A stretch of 33,065 nt of DNA from Lachnospiraceae bacterium (GTDB lineage: Bacteria > Bacillota > Clostridia > Lachnospirales > Lachnospiraceae), in the NCBI GenBank assembly GCA_017432565.1, contig JAFRIW010000034.1:1-33065 (forward strand), in the 5' to 3' direction. The notes under the pieces were generated by a model. The model was not told where the DNA came from. It did not search any database and saw only the letters and a list, made by a program, of their open reading frames with translations. Shown piece after piece: positions 8,062-15,878 of the stretch. Position numbers and translations under genes: made by a program. Positions within the stretch are counted from its first letter, which is position 1, and each line of letters opens with the position of its first letter.

Positions 8062-9111
8062 ATGAGTGAAATGATACAGGTAAAGAATCTTTCCAAGACA
8101 TTTCAGACCAGGGAAGGGACCGTGGAAGCGCTGCGGAATATCGACCTGACGGTGGAAGCCGGCGATATCTACGGCATCATCGGCATGTCCGGCGCGGGCA
8201 AAAGTACGCTCGTCCGGTGTCTGAACTATCTTGAACGTCCGACCGCCGGCACGGTCATCGTGCAGGGACGCGAGCTCGGGACGCTTTCGGACAAAGAGCT
8301 TCGCAAAATGCGCAGCAGCATCGGCATGATTTTCCAGAACTTCAACCTGCTGATGCAGCGGAATGTCATGGATAACGTCACGTTCCCGTTGGAGATACAG
8401 GGGACCGGGAAGGAACAGGCCCGTCAGAAGGCCAGAACCCTTCTGGAGACGGTCGGACTTTCCGAGAAGGCCGCGGCCTATCCCGCGCAGCTCTCGGGCG
8501 GACAGCGCCAGCGCGTCGCCATTGCCCGGGCGCTTGCCTGTGATCCGAAGATTCTTCTGTGCGACGAGGCGACCAGCGCCCTGGATCCGCAGACCACCCA
8601 GCAGATTCTCCAGCTTCTGAAGAAAATCAATCAGGAGACGGGCATCACCATCGTGATCATCACGCATCAGATGTCGGTCGTGCGGGAAATCTGCCGCAAT
8701 GTGGCCATTGTGGAAAACGGACAGATCGTCGAGCAGGGTCTGGTGGAGGAGATCTTCACCCACCCGAAGTCCCGCGCGGCGAGACAGCTGGTCATCGAAG
8801 GAAAGGATCCGGACCAGTGGGAGGAGCCCGCGCAGAAAGGCGCCGGCGAACTGCCGATTCTGGAGGAAAACCGGAAAATCCGCATCGTCTTCTCCAGCAA
8901 TGATTCCAAGGAGCCGGTGGTGGCCAATATGGTGCTGAAATTCGGGACCCCGGTCAACATTCTGAAGGCGGACACGAAGGACCTGAACGGCACGGCCCGC
9001 GGCGAAATGATTCTGGGACTGAACGGAAGCCGCGAGCTGGAGGATGAGATGATTCAGTATCTGATCGACCGGGGACTGGCCGTCGAGGAGGTGCAAAGCC
9101 ATGTGGAGTAA
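8062..9111 (+). CDS. metN: methionine-type ABC transporter ATP-binding protein
   Basis: 349 residues. Walker A GMSGAGKST (41-49), signature LSGGQ (144-148), Walker B ILLCDE (164-169) and the switch histidine in ITHQM (~201-202) are intact. After about residue 265 comes a NIL-type ACT-like domain, the methionine-sensing module that blocks transport when internal methionine is high. With MetI it would drive uptake of methionine or a related amino acid. The start at 8062 is chosen because GGAGAGG (8047-8053) lies 8 bases upstream; the ATG at 8056, which overlaps the previous stop, is the alternative. Ends inside metI (11-base overlap). Confidence 0.92.
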   Translation: MSEMIQVKNLSKTFQTREGTVEALRNIDLTVEAGDIYGIIGMSGAGKSTLVRCLNYLERPTAGTVIVQGRELGTLSDKELRKMRSSIGMIFQNFNLLMQRNVMDNVTFPLEIQGTGKEQARQKARTLLETVGLSEKAAAYPAQLSGGQRQRVAIARALACDPKILLCDEATSALDPQTTQQILQLLKKINQETGITIVIITHQMSVVREICRNVAIVENGQIVEQGLVEEIFTHPKSRAARQLVIEGKDPDQWEEPAQKGAGELPILEENRKIRIVFSSNDSKEPVVANMVLKFGTPVNILKADTKDLNGTARGEMILGLNGSRELEDEMIQYLIDRGLAVEEVQSHVE

Positions 9112-9760
9112 AGAAGTCATCGATATGATTATCAGAGGAATCGGCGAGACACTGTACATGAGTGTCTTCGGAACGTTCTTCGGGTATGTGCTCGGGCTCC
9201 CCTGGGGAACTGTCCTTGCGGTGACGGATCAGGACGGGATCCGGCCGAACCGGATCGTCTACCGCGTTCTGGATGTGATTACGAACATCATGCGAAGCAT
9301 TCCGTTCCTGATCCTGCTGATTCTGATCATCCCGTTCACGCGCCTGCTGGTCGGCAAGAGCTACGGCTCCACGGCGACCATCGTCCCGCTGGTGGTCTCG
9401 GCCGCGCCCTTTATCGGCCGCATGGTCGAGTCTTCTTTAAAGGAAGTGGACAAGGGCGTCATCGAGGCGGCGCAGTCCATGGGCGCCTCGACCATGCAGA
9501 TCATCCTGCGCGTCATGCTGACGGAGGCCAGAGTATCGCTGGTGATGGGCGCCGCGATCTGCTTCGGCACGATCCTGGGCTACTCGGCCATGGCCGGAAC
9601 GGTCGGCGGCGGCGGCCTCGGCGACATCGCGATCCGCTACGGCTACCACAGATGGCAGGCGGATATCATGATTGTGACCGTGGTCCTGCTGGTCATTCTG
9701 GTGCAGATTTTCCAGTTTGCCGGCATGAAAATCGCGGCAAAACTTGACAAGCGAAAGTAA
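9101..9760 (+). CDS. metI: methionine-type ABC transporter permease
   Basis: 219 residues with five predicted membrane segments and the permease coupling loop EAAQSMGAS in the middle, as in MetI. The ATG at 9101 lies inside the end of metN, so the pair is translationally coupled. In most genomes metQ, the substrate-binding lipoprotein, follows directly; here the next gene is a PrsW-like protease and no lipoprotein is present anywhere in the window. The binding protein must be encoded elsewhere, or the transporter works with a shared one. Substrate is therefore inferred from the NIL domain of MetN and family resemblance. Confidence 0.92.
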   Translation: MWSKEVIDMIIRGIGETLYMSVFGTFFGYVLGLPWGTVLAVTDQDGIRPNRIVYRVLDVITNIMRSIPFLILLILIIPFTRLLVGKSYGSTATIVPLVVSAAPFIGRMVESSLKEVDKGVIEAAQSMGASTMQIILRVMLTEARVSLVMGAAICFGTILGYSAMAGTVGGGGLGDIAIRYGYHRWQADIMIVTVVLLVILVQIFQFAGMKIAAKLDKRK

Positions 9761-9811
9761 ATATAGGAAAAAAGAACTGTACAATTAACATGCGGACGGA
9801 AGACGGGGCAG

Positions 9812-9829
9812 TTTCCCGTTTCCGGGAAA
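9812..9829 (+). other. hairpin just upstream of the PrsW-like gene
   Basis: TTTCCCG-TTTC-CGGGAAA is a perfect 7-bp stem ending only a few bases before the ribosome binding site of the next gene (GAGGG at 9831-9835). No T tract follows, so it is not a terminator; it may influence translation start or separate the gene from metNI. Confidence 0.35.
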
Positions 9830-9839
9830 AGAGGGAAAA

Positions 9840-10559
9840 ATGATTGCAGTACTGGCCGCCGGGCTGATTCCGGCAATTTTACTGATGAGGTGGGTTTATC
9901 AGCAGGACAAAATTGAGAGGGAGCCGGTGAAGCTTCTTCTGAAGATTGTGGCCTTCGGCGCCATCAGCTGCTTTCCTGCGATGATCCTGGAGATGATCGG
10001 AACCTATATCATGGAGTATCTTCCGCTGGATCCGGCAGGAATCCCTTACGGCCTGATCATGAATATTCTTGTCATCGGCTTCTCGGAAGAATTCGTGAAG
10101 CGCTTTGCGATGAAGAAGCCGACCTACAACAATCCGGAATTCAACTACACCTTTGACGGCGTGGTGTACGGCGTGGCGGCAGCGATGGGGTTTGCGGGAC
10201 TGGAGAATGTCCTGTATATCATGGACTTCGGCTTCAACGTAGCGCCGATCCGCGCGGTGACCGCAATTCCGATGCACGCGATCTGCGGCGTCTTCATGGG
10301 CTTCTACTACGGACAGATGAAGTATGCCGAGTACTGCGGCGATCAGCAGTCCGCGAAGAAATTCTCCGCACAGTCCCTGTGGATTCCGGCAGTTCTGCAC
10401 GGCATTTATGATTTTGCCGCCAGCTCGGAAAACACGACCCTCAGTATCTGCTGGCTGATTTTCGTCATTGTCCTGGACATTTATGCATACAGAGCCCTGA
10501 AGAGCATGTCTGCGCAGGACCGGTCAATGCACCAGAACAATATCTTCAGACCTTTCTGA
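9840..10559 (+). CDS. PrsW-family intramembrane metalloprotease
   Basis: 239 residues, mostly membrane-embedded. The family's hallmarks are in order: SEEFVK (Glu83, Glu84, Lys87), GLEN (Glu122, Asn123), a membrane histidine (His146 in PMHAICG) and HGIYD (His187, Asp191). Bacillus PrsW makes the first cut of the anti-sigma factor RsiW, and related proteins resemble CAAX-processing proteases. The substrate here is unknown and no anti-sigma gene is nearby. Starts with ATG after GAGGGAAAAA. Separated from metI by 79 bases holding a hairpin, so possibly co-transcribed. Confidence 0.88.
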   Translation: MIAVLAAGLIPAILLMRWVYQQDKIEREPVKLLLKIVAFGAISCFPAMILEMIGTYIMEYLPLDPAGIPYGLIMNILVIGFSEEFVKRFAMKKPTYNNPEFNYTFDGVVYGVAAAMGFAGLENVLYIMDFGFNVAPIRAVTAIPMHAICGVFMGFYYGQMKYAEYCGDQQSAKKFSAQSLWIPAVLHGIYDFAASSENTTLSICWLIFVIVLDIYAYRALKSMSAQDRSMHQNNIFRPF

Positions 10560-10578
10560 TGAATCGGAAAAAAAACAT

Positions 10579-10607
10579 TTGACAAGCAGGAAGGTTTCGG
10601 GTATATT
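10579..10607 (+). promoter_or_regulatory. strong promoter of the tRNA-Gly gene
   Basis: Consensus TTGACA (10579-10584), exactly 17 bases, then TATATT (10602-10607), ending 30 bases before the tRNA. It is the best sigma-A promoter in the window. Confidence 0.85.
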
Positions 10608-10636
10608 AGAGCATGTCCTCGCGAGAGGCCATGTGT

Positions 10637-10708
10637 GCAGATGTAGTACAATGGTTCGTATACGGCCTTGCCAAGGCTGAGATGCGGGTTCGATTCCCGT
10701 CATCTGCT
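10637..10708 (+). tRNA. tRNA-Gly (anticodon GCC)
   Basis: The acceptor arms GCAGATG (10637-10643) and CATCTGC (10701-10707) pair fully. The anticodon stem-loop CGGCC-TTGCCAA-GGCTG carries GCC, and the T arm has the GGTTCGATTCC pattern. CCA is not encoded. It stands alone between its own promoter and terminator. Confidence 0.96.
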
Positions 10709-10716
10709 CGTTAAAA

Positions 10717-10741
10717 AGTCCGGTCTGACCGGACTTTTTTT
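10717..10741 (+). terminator. intrinsic terminator of the tRNA gene
   Basis: AGTCCGGT (10717-10724), 3-base loop, ACCGGACT (10728-10735), then a run of T residues to 10741. Confidence 0.92.
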
Positions 10742-10854
10742 GTGCCTTCAGGACAGGCTCATGGGGTATAATGACTTAGAGGCAATGAGAGTCTGCAGGG
10801 TTTTCGCAGGGCAGCGCAGGATCCGGGATACCCGGAAGAGCAAATGGAGAATTC

Positions 10855-12234
10855 ATGGGAGAAGAGAGCGGGAAGAAGCAGGATCGGTTCACTTATCTGA
10901 CGACGACGCCGGTGCCGAAGCTGATCAGTATGCTGGCGGTGCCGACGGTGATCAGTATGCTGGTGACCGGCATCTACAACACGGCTGACACGTTCTTTGT
11001 CGGGCGGATTTCGACGCAGGCCACGGCGGCCGTCGGGCTGGTCTTCTCCGTCATGGCCATCATTCAGGCGCTCGGATTTTTCTGCGGGCACGGCTCCGGC
11101 AATTATCTGGCGCGCATGCTGGGCGCCGGAAACCAGAAAGAGGCCAATGAGGCGGCCTCGACAGGTTTTGCCCTGGCCATGATCATCGGTGTGGTGCTGG
11201 CCGTCCTGGGCATCCTGTTTCAGGACACCATCGCTTCCTGGCTCGGCGCGACCCCCACAACCATTGCAGATACAAAGGCTTATATGCGGATCATTCTGAT
11301 CGGCGCGCCTTTCATGATGTGCCAGTTCGTCGTCAACAATCAGCTCCGATTCCAGGGCAGTGCAAATTATGCCATGATCGGCCTGATGTGCGGTGCGGTC
11401 GCCAATATCTTTCTGGATCCCCTGCTGATTTTCGTCTTTCATATGGGCGTCGCCGGCGCGGCGGCAGCGACGGTCGCGGGGCAGATCATCAGCTTTTTTG
11501 TCCTGCTGGCAGGCACCCGCAAGGGAGAGAACATCCGCCTGAGCATCCGCAATGTGCATCTGAATCCGCATTATCTTTTTGAGATTGTCAACGGCGGTAT
11601 TCCGTCCCTGTTCCGTCAGGGTCTGGCCGCCATCGCGACGCTGCTTCTGAATATGGCGGCCGGCAGATATGGCGGCGACGCCGCGATCGCCGGCATGTCT
11701 GTCGTGACGCGCGTCATGATGCTGGTTTCCAGTGCACTCATCGGCTTCGGACAGGGCTATCAGCCGGTCTGCTCCTTCAACTACGGCGCAAAGCTGCGGA
11801 CCCGCGTCCGGGAGGGCTTTTTCTTCTGTATGAAAGTCGGTACGGCTTTCCTGACCGTCGGCGCGGTGCTCTGTTTTGCCTTCGCACCCCGCATCATTCA
11901 GCTGTTCCGCGATGATCCGGACGTCATCGCCGTCGGAACGGTGGCGCTGCGCTGTCAGTCCCTGGCTCTGCCCTTCCAGGCCTTCATCGTCATGACCAAC
12001 ATGATGCTGCAGTCCATCGGAAAGGGCTTCAAGGCTTCCGTGACCGCCTCCGCCCGGAACGGGATCTTCTTTATTCCGCTCATCCTGATCATTCCGCAGC
12101 TGCTGGGGCTGCTCGGCGTGGAGATTACCCAGGCGGCGGCAGACTTCCTTTCCCTGGCCGTTTCCGTCCCCTTCGCCGTCACGGAACTGCGGCAGATGAC
12201 AGAGGACGGACCCTTTGAGGAAGCTCCGGACTGA
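10855..12234 (+). CDS. MATE family multidrug/cation antiporter
   Basis: 459 residues with about twelve hydrophobic helices and two similar halves, each opening with a pattern of the type LISMLAVPTVISMLVTGIYN-TADTFFVGR, characteristic of MatE exporters. Such pumps expel cationic drugs or metabolites using a sodium or proton gradient. Substrate cannot be read from sequence. A TATAAT box at 10767-10772 (no convincing -35) is a possible promoter; the ribosome binding site GGAG lies just before the ATG. Closed by a terminator near 12383. A second MATE gene of different sequence lies at 15879. Confidence 0.92.
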   Translation: MGEESGKKQDRFTYLTTTPVPKLISMLAVPTVISMLVTGIYNTADTFFVGRISTQATAAVGLVFSVMAIIQALGFFCGHGSGNYLARMLGAGNQKEANEAASTGFALAMIIGVVLAVLGILFQDTIASWLGATPTTIADTKAYMRIILIGAPFMMCQFVVNNQLRFQGSANYAMIGLMCGAVANIFLDPLLIFVFHMGVAGAAAATVAGQIISFFVLLAGTRKGENIRLSIRNVHLNPHYLFEIVNGGIPSLFRQGLAAIATLLLNMAAGRYGGDAAIAGMSVVTRVMMLVSSALIGFGQGYQPVCSFNYGAKLRTRVREGFFFCMKVGTAFLTVGAVLCFAFAPRIIQLFRDDPDVIAVGTVALRCQSLALPFQAFIVMTNMMLQSIGKGFKASVTASARNGIFFIPLILIIPQLLGLLGVEITQAAADFLSLAVSVPFAVTELRQMTEDGPFEEAPD

Positions 12235-12382
12235 GTTACGAAAATTTATAGTTTATTTTCGAAACTTTATATATTCCTTAGAAAGTGAACACAATTTGGA
12301 CACACTTTCCCCTTAAGATGATATCAAGTCAGTTGACAAACAACGACTTACCTATCTCCCCCTCATAAGATGAAAACAGCAG

Positions 12383-12406
12383 AAGCGCGGCAGAGCCCGC
12401 GCTTTT
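12383..12406 (+). terminator. intrinsic terminator after the first MATE gene
   Basis: AAGCGCGG (12383-12390) pairs with CCGCGCTT (12397-12404), followed by TT and GTTG. The gap 12235-12509 also holds two loose inverted repeats (CGAAAAT/ATTTTCG at 12239-12261; GAAAGTG/CACTTTC near 12281-12310) and no gene. Confidence 0.75.
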
Positions 12407-12509
12407 GTTGATTTCTGTGGTTTCTACTGCCTCATCAGGCAAAATCTGATACACTGTTGGAAGGGAACATCTCTCAGAGGAGCGTGCGCCGCAGCAAAGG
12501 AGCAGCGAG

Positions 12510-13316
12510 ATGAAAATTCTGCAGTGTCAGACACATGTTTCGGAAGATAAAAAGGCAAATCTGGATCAGATGAGAGGCTGCTTTGAAGAGGCAGCCCGGT
12601 GCGGCGCGGATCTGATCACCTTCGGAGAAATGTTCACCTGTCCCTATGAGACGAAGCGGTTTCCGCTGTACGCCGAGGAGGAAGGCGGGGAGTCCTTTAC
12701 ACATTTTGCCTCGCTCGCACGGGAATACGGAATCCTGGTCAGCGCCGGATCCATTCCGGAAAAAGCGGCTGAGAAAGACGGAAAAACAGCGGTTTACAAC
12801 ACGGCTTACGTGTTTGACCGAAAAGGTCAAAATATTGCAAAACACAGGAAAATGCACCTTTTTGACATCGCGGTGCGCGGAGGCCAGGCTTTTCGGGAAT
12901 CCGAGACGCTGACCGGCGGAAAGCAGGTCACCGTCTTCGACACAGAGTTCGGAAGGATGGGACTGTGCATCTGTTTTGACCTGCGTTTCCCGGGATTGTT
13001 CCTTGAGATGGCGCGGCAGGGCGCGGTGCTGGTTCTCGTTCCCGCTGCCTTCAACCCGACGACGGGGCCGGCCCACTGGGAGCTTCTGTTCCGGGCGCGG
13101 GCGCTGGACAATCAGTGCTTCCTGATCGGGACTTCGCCGGCACAGGACCCGGCGGCCTCCTATCACGCTTACGGGCATTCCATTATCACGGATCCCTGGG
13201 GCACGGTGCTCTCGCAGACGGATGAAAAAGAGCGAACGGTTCTGACGGAAATTGACCTTGCCCGGGTGCAGGAGATCCGCGAACAGCTCCCGGTGCTGAG
13301 CGCCGCGAAAATCTGA
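12510..13316 (+). CDS. nitrilase-superfamily amidohydrolase, omega-amidase (Nit2)-like
   Basis: 268 residues, a single CN-hydrolase domain. The catalytic triad is intact: Glu40 (ITFGEMF), Lys114 (KHRKMHLFDI) and Cys155 (LCICFDLRFP). The segment KMHLFDI and the overall length are those of Nit2-type omega-amidases, which hydrolyse 2-oxoglutaramate or 2-oxosuccinamate to the keto acid and ammonia; other small amides are possible. The start follows AAAGGAGCAGCGAG with a suitable spacer. The last 31 bases of the gene, with its stop codon, are duplicated in tandem immediately downstream. Confidence 0.88.
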   Translation: MKILQCQTHVSEDKKANLDQMRGCFEEAARCGADLITFGEMFTCPYETKRFPLYAEEEGGESFTHFASLAREYGILVSAGSIPEKAAEKDGKTAVYNTAYVFDRKGQNIAKHRKMHLFDIAVRGGQAFRESETLTGGKQVTVFDTEFGRMGLCICFDLRFPGLFLEMARQGAVLVLVPAAFNPTTGPAHWELLFRARALDNQCFLIGTSPAQDPAASYHAYGHSIITDPWGTVLSQTDEKERTVLTEIDLARVQEIREQLPVLSAAKI

Positions 13317-13347
13317 GCTCCCGGTACTGAGCGCCGCGAAAATCTGA
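13286..13347. repeat. 31-bp tandem duplication spanning the nitrilase stop codon
   Basis: 13286-13316 and 13317-13347 are identical except for one G/A change; both begin GCTCCCGGT and end AAAATCTGA. The first copy supplies the last ten codons and stop of the nitrilase gene, the second is untranslated. It looks like a recent slippage duplication. Confidence 0.9.
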
Positions 13348-13407
13348 GTGACCGGTGCGGAGGCTCGAAAAAACAGCCATTCTTAAAAAGAAGGCGGAGG
13401 ATGAGAA

Positions 13408-14448
13408 TTGGATAAGCACAACACGAATCTGCTGATTCTGAAAATTCTGCAGAATTATACGGATGAAGAGCACAGGCTCACGCAGCAGGAGATCCTGCAC
13501 ATGCTGAAGTCCGATTACGATCTGGACGTGGACCGGCGGACGGTCCGCAGCAACCTCGATTATCTGACAGACCTGGGGTATGACATCCTTTATGACGACG
13601 GCTGGTATCTCGCTTCGCGCGATCTCGAAGACGCGGAGCTGCGCATGCTGATCGACAGTGTGCTGTTCTCCAACAATCTCTCCGCACAGCAGGCCAAAAC
13701 ACTGATTGAAAAGCTCCGGGGCATGGGCAGCAGGTCCTTTTCCGCGAAAGTCAATCATGTGGCGATGCTTTCGGAAATGCATCACTCGGACAACAAGCAG
13801 ATTCTGTATTCCATGGATCTGATCAGCGACGCCATCGACGAGGGCAGGAAAATCCGTTTCACCGGCTGTCATTACGGGACGGATTTCAATATGCACAAGA
13901 GCAGTGAGCACGTCGTGAGTCCTTATCAGATGGCGGCCAGCAACGGGCGGTTTTATCTGATCTGCCACGATGACCGGCATCCGGAACAGGCCTATGTCTA
14001 TTACCGGCTGGACCGTATGACGGACGTAGAGATCATGGAGGAAACAGCTCAGACGCCCGTCGGACCGGACGGGAAGGAGGCGGAGCTGAATCTGCCCAGG
14101 CACATGGCGGAGCACGTCTATATGTTTCCCGGCAGCAGTGTGCCGATCCGCATCCGGACGGCGCCCTGGATGATGGAAAATCTCATCGACTGGTTCGGAA
14201 AAGATTTCCGGATCCTGTCCAGAAATGAAAAGGAACTGATTGTGCGCCTGCACTGCAGCGAGGACGCTTTCTTCTACTGGGCGATGCAGTACGCGGGCGG
14301 CGTCGAGGTGCTGGAGCCCGCCTCCCTGCGGGACAGGCTGCGGGAAAGTGCGCAGCAGATGCTTGCAAAATACGGAACAGACGCGGAGACAGAAGGCGGC
14401 GGATTCATCAGGCAGAGCGCGTCGGAAAGCGAGGAGAAAAATGCTTGA
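13408..14448 (+). CDS. WYL-domain transcriptional regulator
   Basis: 346 residues: an N-terminal winged helix (about 1-65, with QQEILHMLKSDYDLDVDRR and TVRSNLDYL as the helix-turn-helix), a WYL domain (about 130-220, including VSPYQMAASNGRFYLIC) and a C-terminal WCX-like domain (about 245-320). Such proteins sense a ligand through the WYL domain and control transcription; the ligand is unknown. It starts with TTG at 13408 after GGCGGAGG; the nearby ATG is out of frame. Its stop lies inside the start of the acyltransferase gene (ATGCTTGA), so the two are translationally coupled. Confidence 0.88.
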   Translation: MDKHNTNLLILKILQNYTDEEHRLTQQEILHMLKSDYDLDVDRRTVRSNLDYLTDLGYDILYDDGWYLASRDLEDAELRMLIDSVLFSNNLSAQQAKTLIEKLRGMGSRSFSAKVNHVAMLSEMHHSDNKQILYSMDLISDAIDEGRKIRFTGCHYGTDFNMHKSSEHVVSPYQMAASNGRFYLICHDDRHPEQAYVYYRLDRMTDVEIMEETAQTPVGPDGKEAELNLPRHMAEHVYMFPGSSVPIRIRTAPWMMENLIDWFGKDFRILSRNEKELIVRLHCSEDAFFYWAMQYAGGVEVLEPASLRDRLRESAQQMLAKYGTDAETEGGGFIRQSASESEEKNA

Positions 14449-15814
14449 CGGAATCAAAAGATACGATATGCATAAAGTGGTTCCCCGCCAGCATCTGCGC
14501 GGACTGATCCTGGCTCTGTCTTATCCGGATCTGATAAAACATCAGAACCGGATTGAGAAGACGGACATGGAGGGAATCAAGCCTCCCTATTTATTATTGT
14601 GCAATCACAACGCCTTTATGGATTTCAAGGTTGCCTCCAAAGCCATGTGGCCGGCGCGGGCCAGTTTTGTCGTGGCCATTGACGGTTTCGCGAAACGGGA
14701 ATGGCTGCTGCGGCTGATCGGCTGCATCTGCACGAGAAAATTCACCAGCGACCTTGCGCTGGTCCATCAGCTGCAGCGCGTCGTCGAAAGGGGAGACATT
14801 GCGGTGATGTATCCGGAAGCCCGCTATTCGCTGTGCGGAACCACCGCTGTCCTGCCGGAGTCCATCGGCAAGCTCGCCCGGGTCCTGAAGGTGCCGGTCG
14901 TCGTGCTGATGTGCCACGGGCACCACGTCAATTCGCCCTTCTATCATCTGCCGGATCACGGCGTCAGGGGAACGCGCGCCGAGATGAAATGCATTCTGCG
15001 GCCGGAGGAGATCGGGAAGCTGCGCGCCGGGGAGATCACAGACCGGATCCGGGCTGCTTTTGGCTATGATGATTTCAGATGGCAGCAGGAGAACCGCATT
15101 CAGATCACATATCCGCACAGGGCTGAGGGCCTGCACAAGGTGCTGTATCAGTGCTGCGCCTGCGGGACGGAGTATCAGATGACCTCGGAGGGAACGCAGC
15201 TGAAGTGCGGTGCCTGCGGGAGAACCTGGGAGCTGAGTGAATACGGCGAGCTGATCCCGGGATATAACACTGAGGAGACGCAGTCCTTCCGGCATGTGCC
15301 GGACTGGTATGAATGGGAGCGTGAAAACGTCCGCAGGGAAGTAGAGCAGGGCACTTATCATTTTGCCTGCACGGCGCGCGTGGACGCGCTGCCGAACGGG
15401 GACGGATATATCGACCTCGGGACGGCCCGGTTTGTTCAGGACATGGAGGGCTTTCACGTGACCGGAAAAGTCGGCGACACCGCACAGAACCCGTCGTCTG
15501 TCCGCGAGGCCGGAAAGAAGCGGACGAATCTGCATCTTGGCGAGAGCCGCCAGAAGCAGATTCTGGAGGAATATGCCGGCGAGGCGTATGAGATCCGGAT
15601 TCCGGCCGCGGCCATTTATTCCTGCCACATAGAATACGAGTATCTGGGGCAGGTCGGCGACTGTGTCGATCTGAATCTCCACGATGATACCTTCTATATT
15701 TATCCCCAGGACTGTGCCTTCTCCGTGACCAAAATCGCGCTGGCGACCGAGGAGCTTAATCAGCATGCGGCAAAACAGCGCAGCGGCTCCTCACATCTTG
15801 CGGAACATGCCTGA
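14441..15814 (+). CDS. PlsC-like acyltransferase with a C-terminal zinc ribbon
   Basis: 457 residues. The first ~215 form a lysophospholipid/glycerol-phosphate acyltransferase domain: HNAFMD (56-61) is the HxxxxD catalytic motif and PEARYS (125-130) stands in the place of the substrate-binding EGTRS block. Then comes a C4 zinc ribbon, CxxC at 238-241 and CxxC at 256-259, followed by a ~190-residue C-terminal part rich in beta strands that I do not recognise. Ordinary PlsC proteins are about 240 residues, so the extension is notable. The ATG at 14441 with AGGAG upstream is preferred to the longer frame. Membrane-associated lipid acylation is inferred. Confidence 0.85.
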   Translation: MLDGIKRYDMHKVVPRQHLRGLILALSYPDLIKHQNRIEKTDMEGIKPPYLLLCNHNAFMDFKVASKAMWPARASFVVAIDGFAKREWLLRLIGCICTRKFTSDLALVHQLQRVVERGDIAVMYPEARYSLCGTTAVLPESIGKLARVLKVPVVVLMCHGHHVNSPFYHLPDHGVRGTRAEMKCILRPEEIGKLRAGEITDRIRAAFGYDDFRWQQENRIQITYPHRAEGLHKVLYQCCACGTEYQMTSEGTQLKCGACGRTWELSEYGELIPGYNTEETQSFRHVPDWYEWERENVRREVEQGTYHFACTARVDALPNGDGYIDLGTARFVQDMEGFHVTGKVGDTAQNPSSVREAGKKRTNLHLGESRQKQILEEYAGEAYEIRIPAAAIYSCHIEYEYLGQVGDCVDLNLHDDTFYIYPQDCAFSVTKIALATEELNQHAAKQRSGSSHLAEHA

Positions 15815-15878
15815 AATTGCTATCATTTTTAATGAGAGATTATGACGTTCTGAAAGAAGGCAGAAAGGTTCTTAAAGC

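Noticed and set aside
9761..9839. small gene or terminator between metI and the PrsW-like gene
   Set aside because: The only structure is a 7-bp hairpin without a T run, and no reading frame with a binding site fits.
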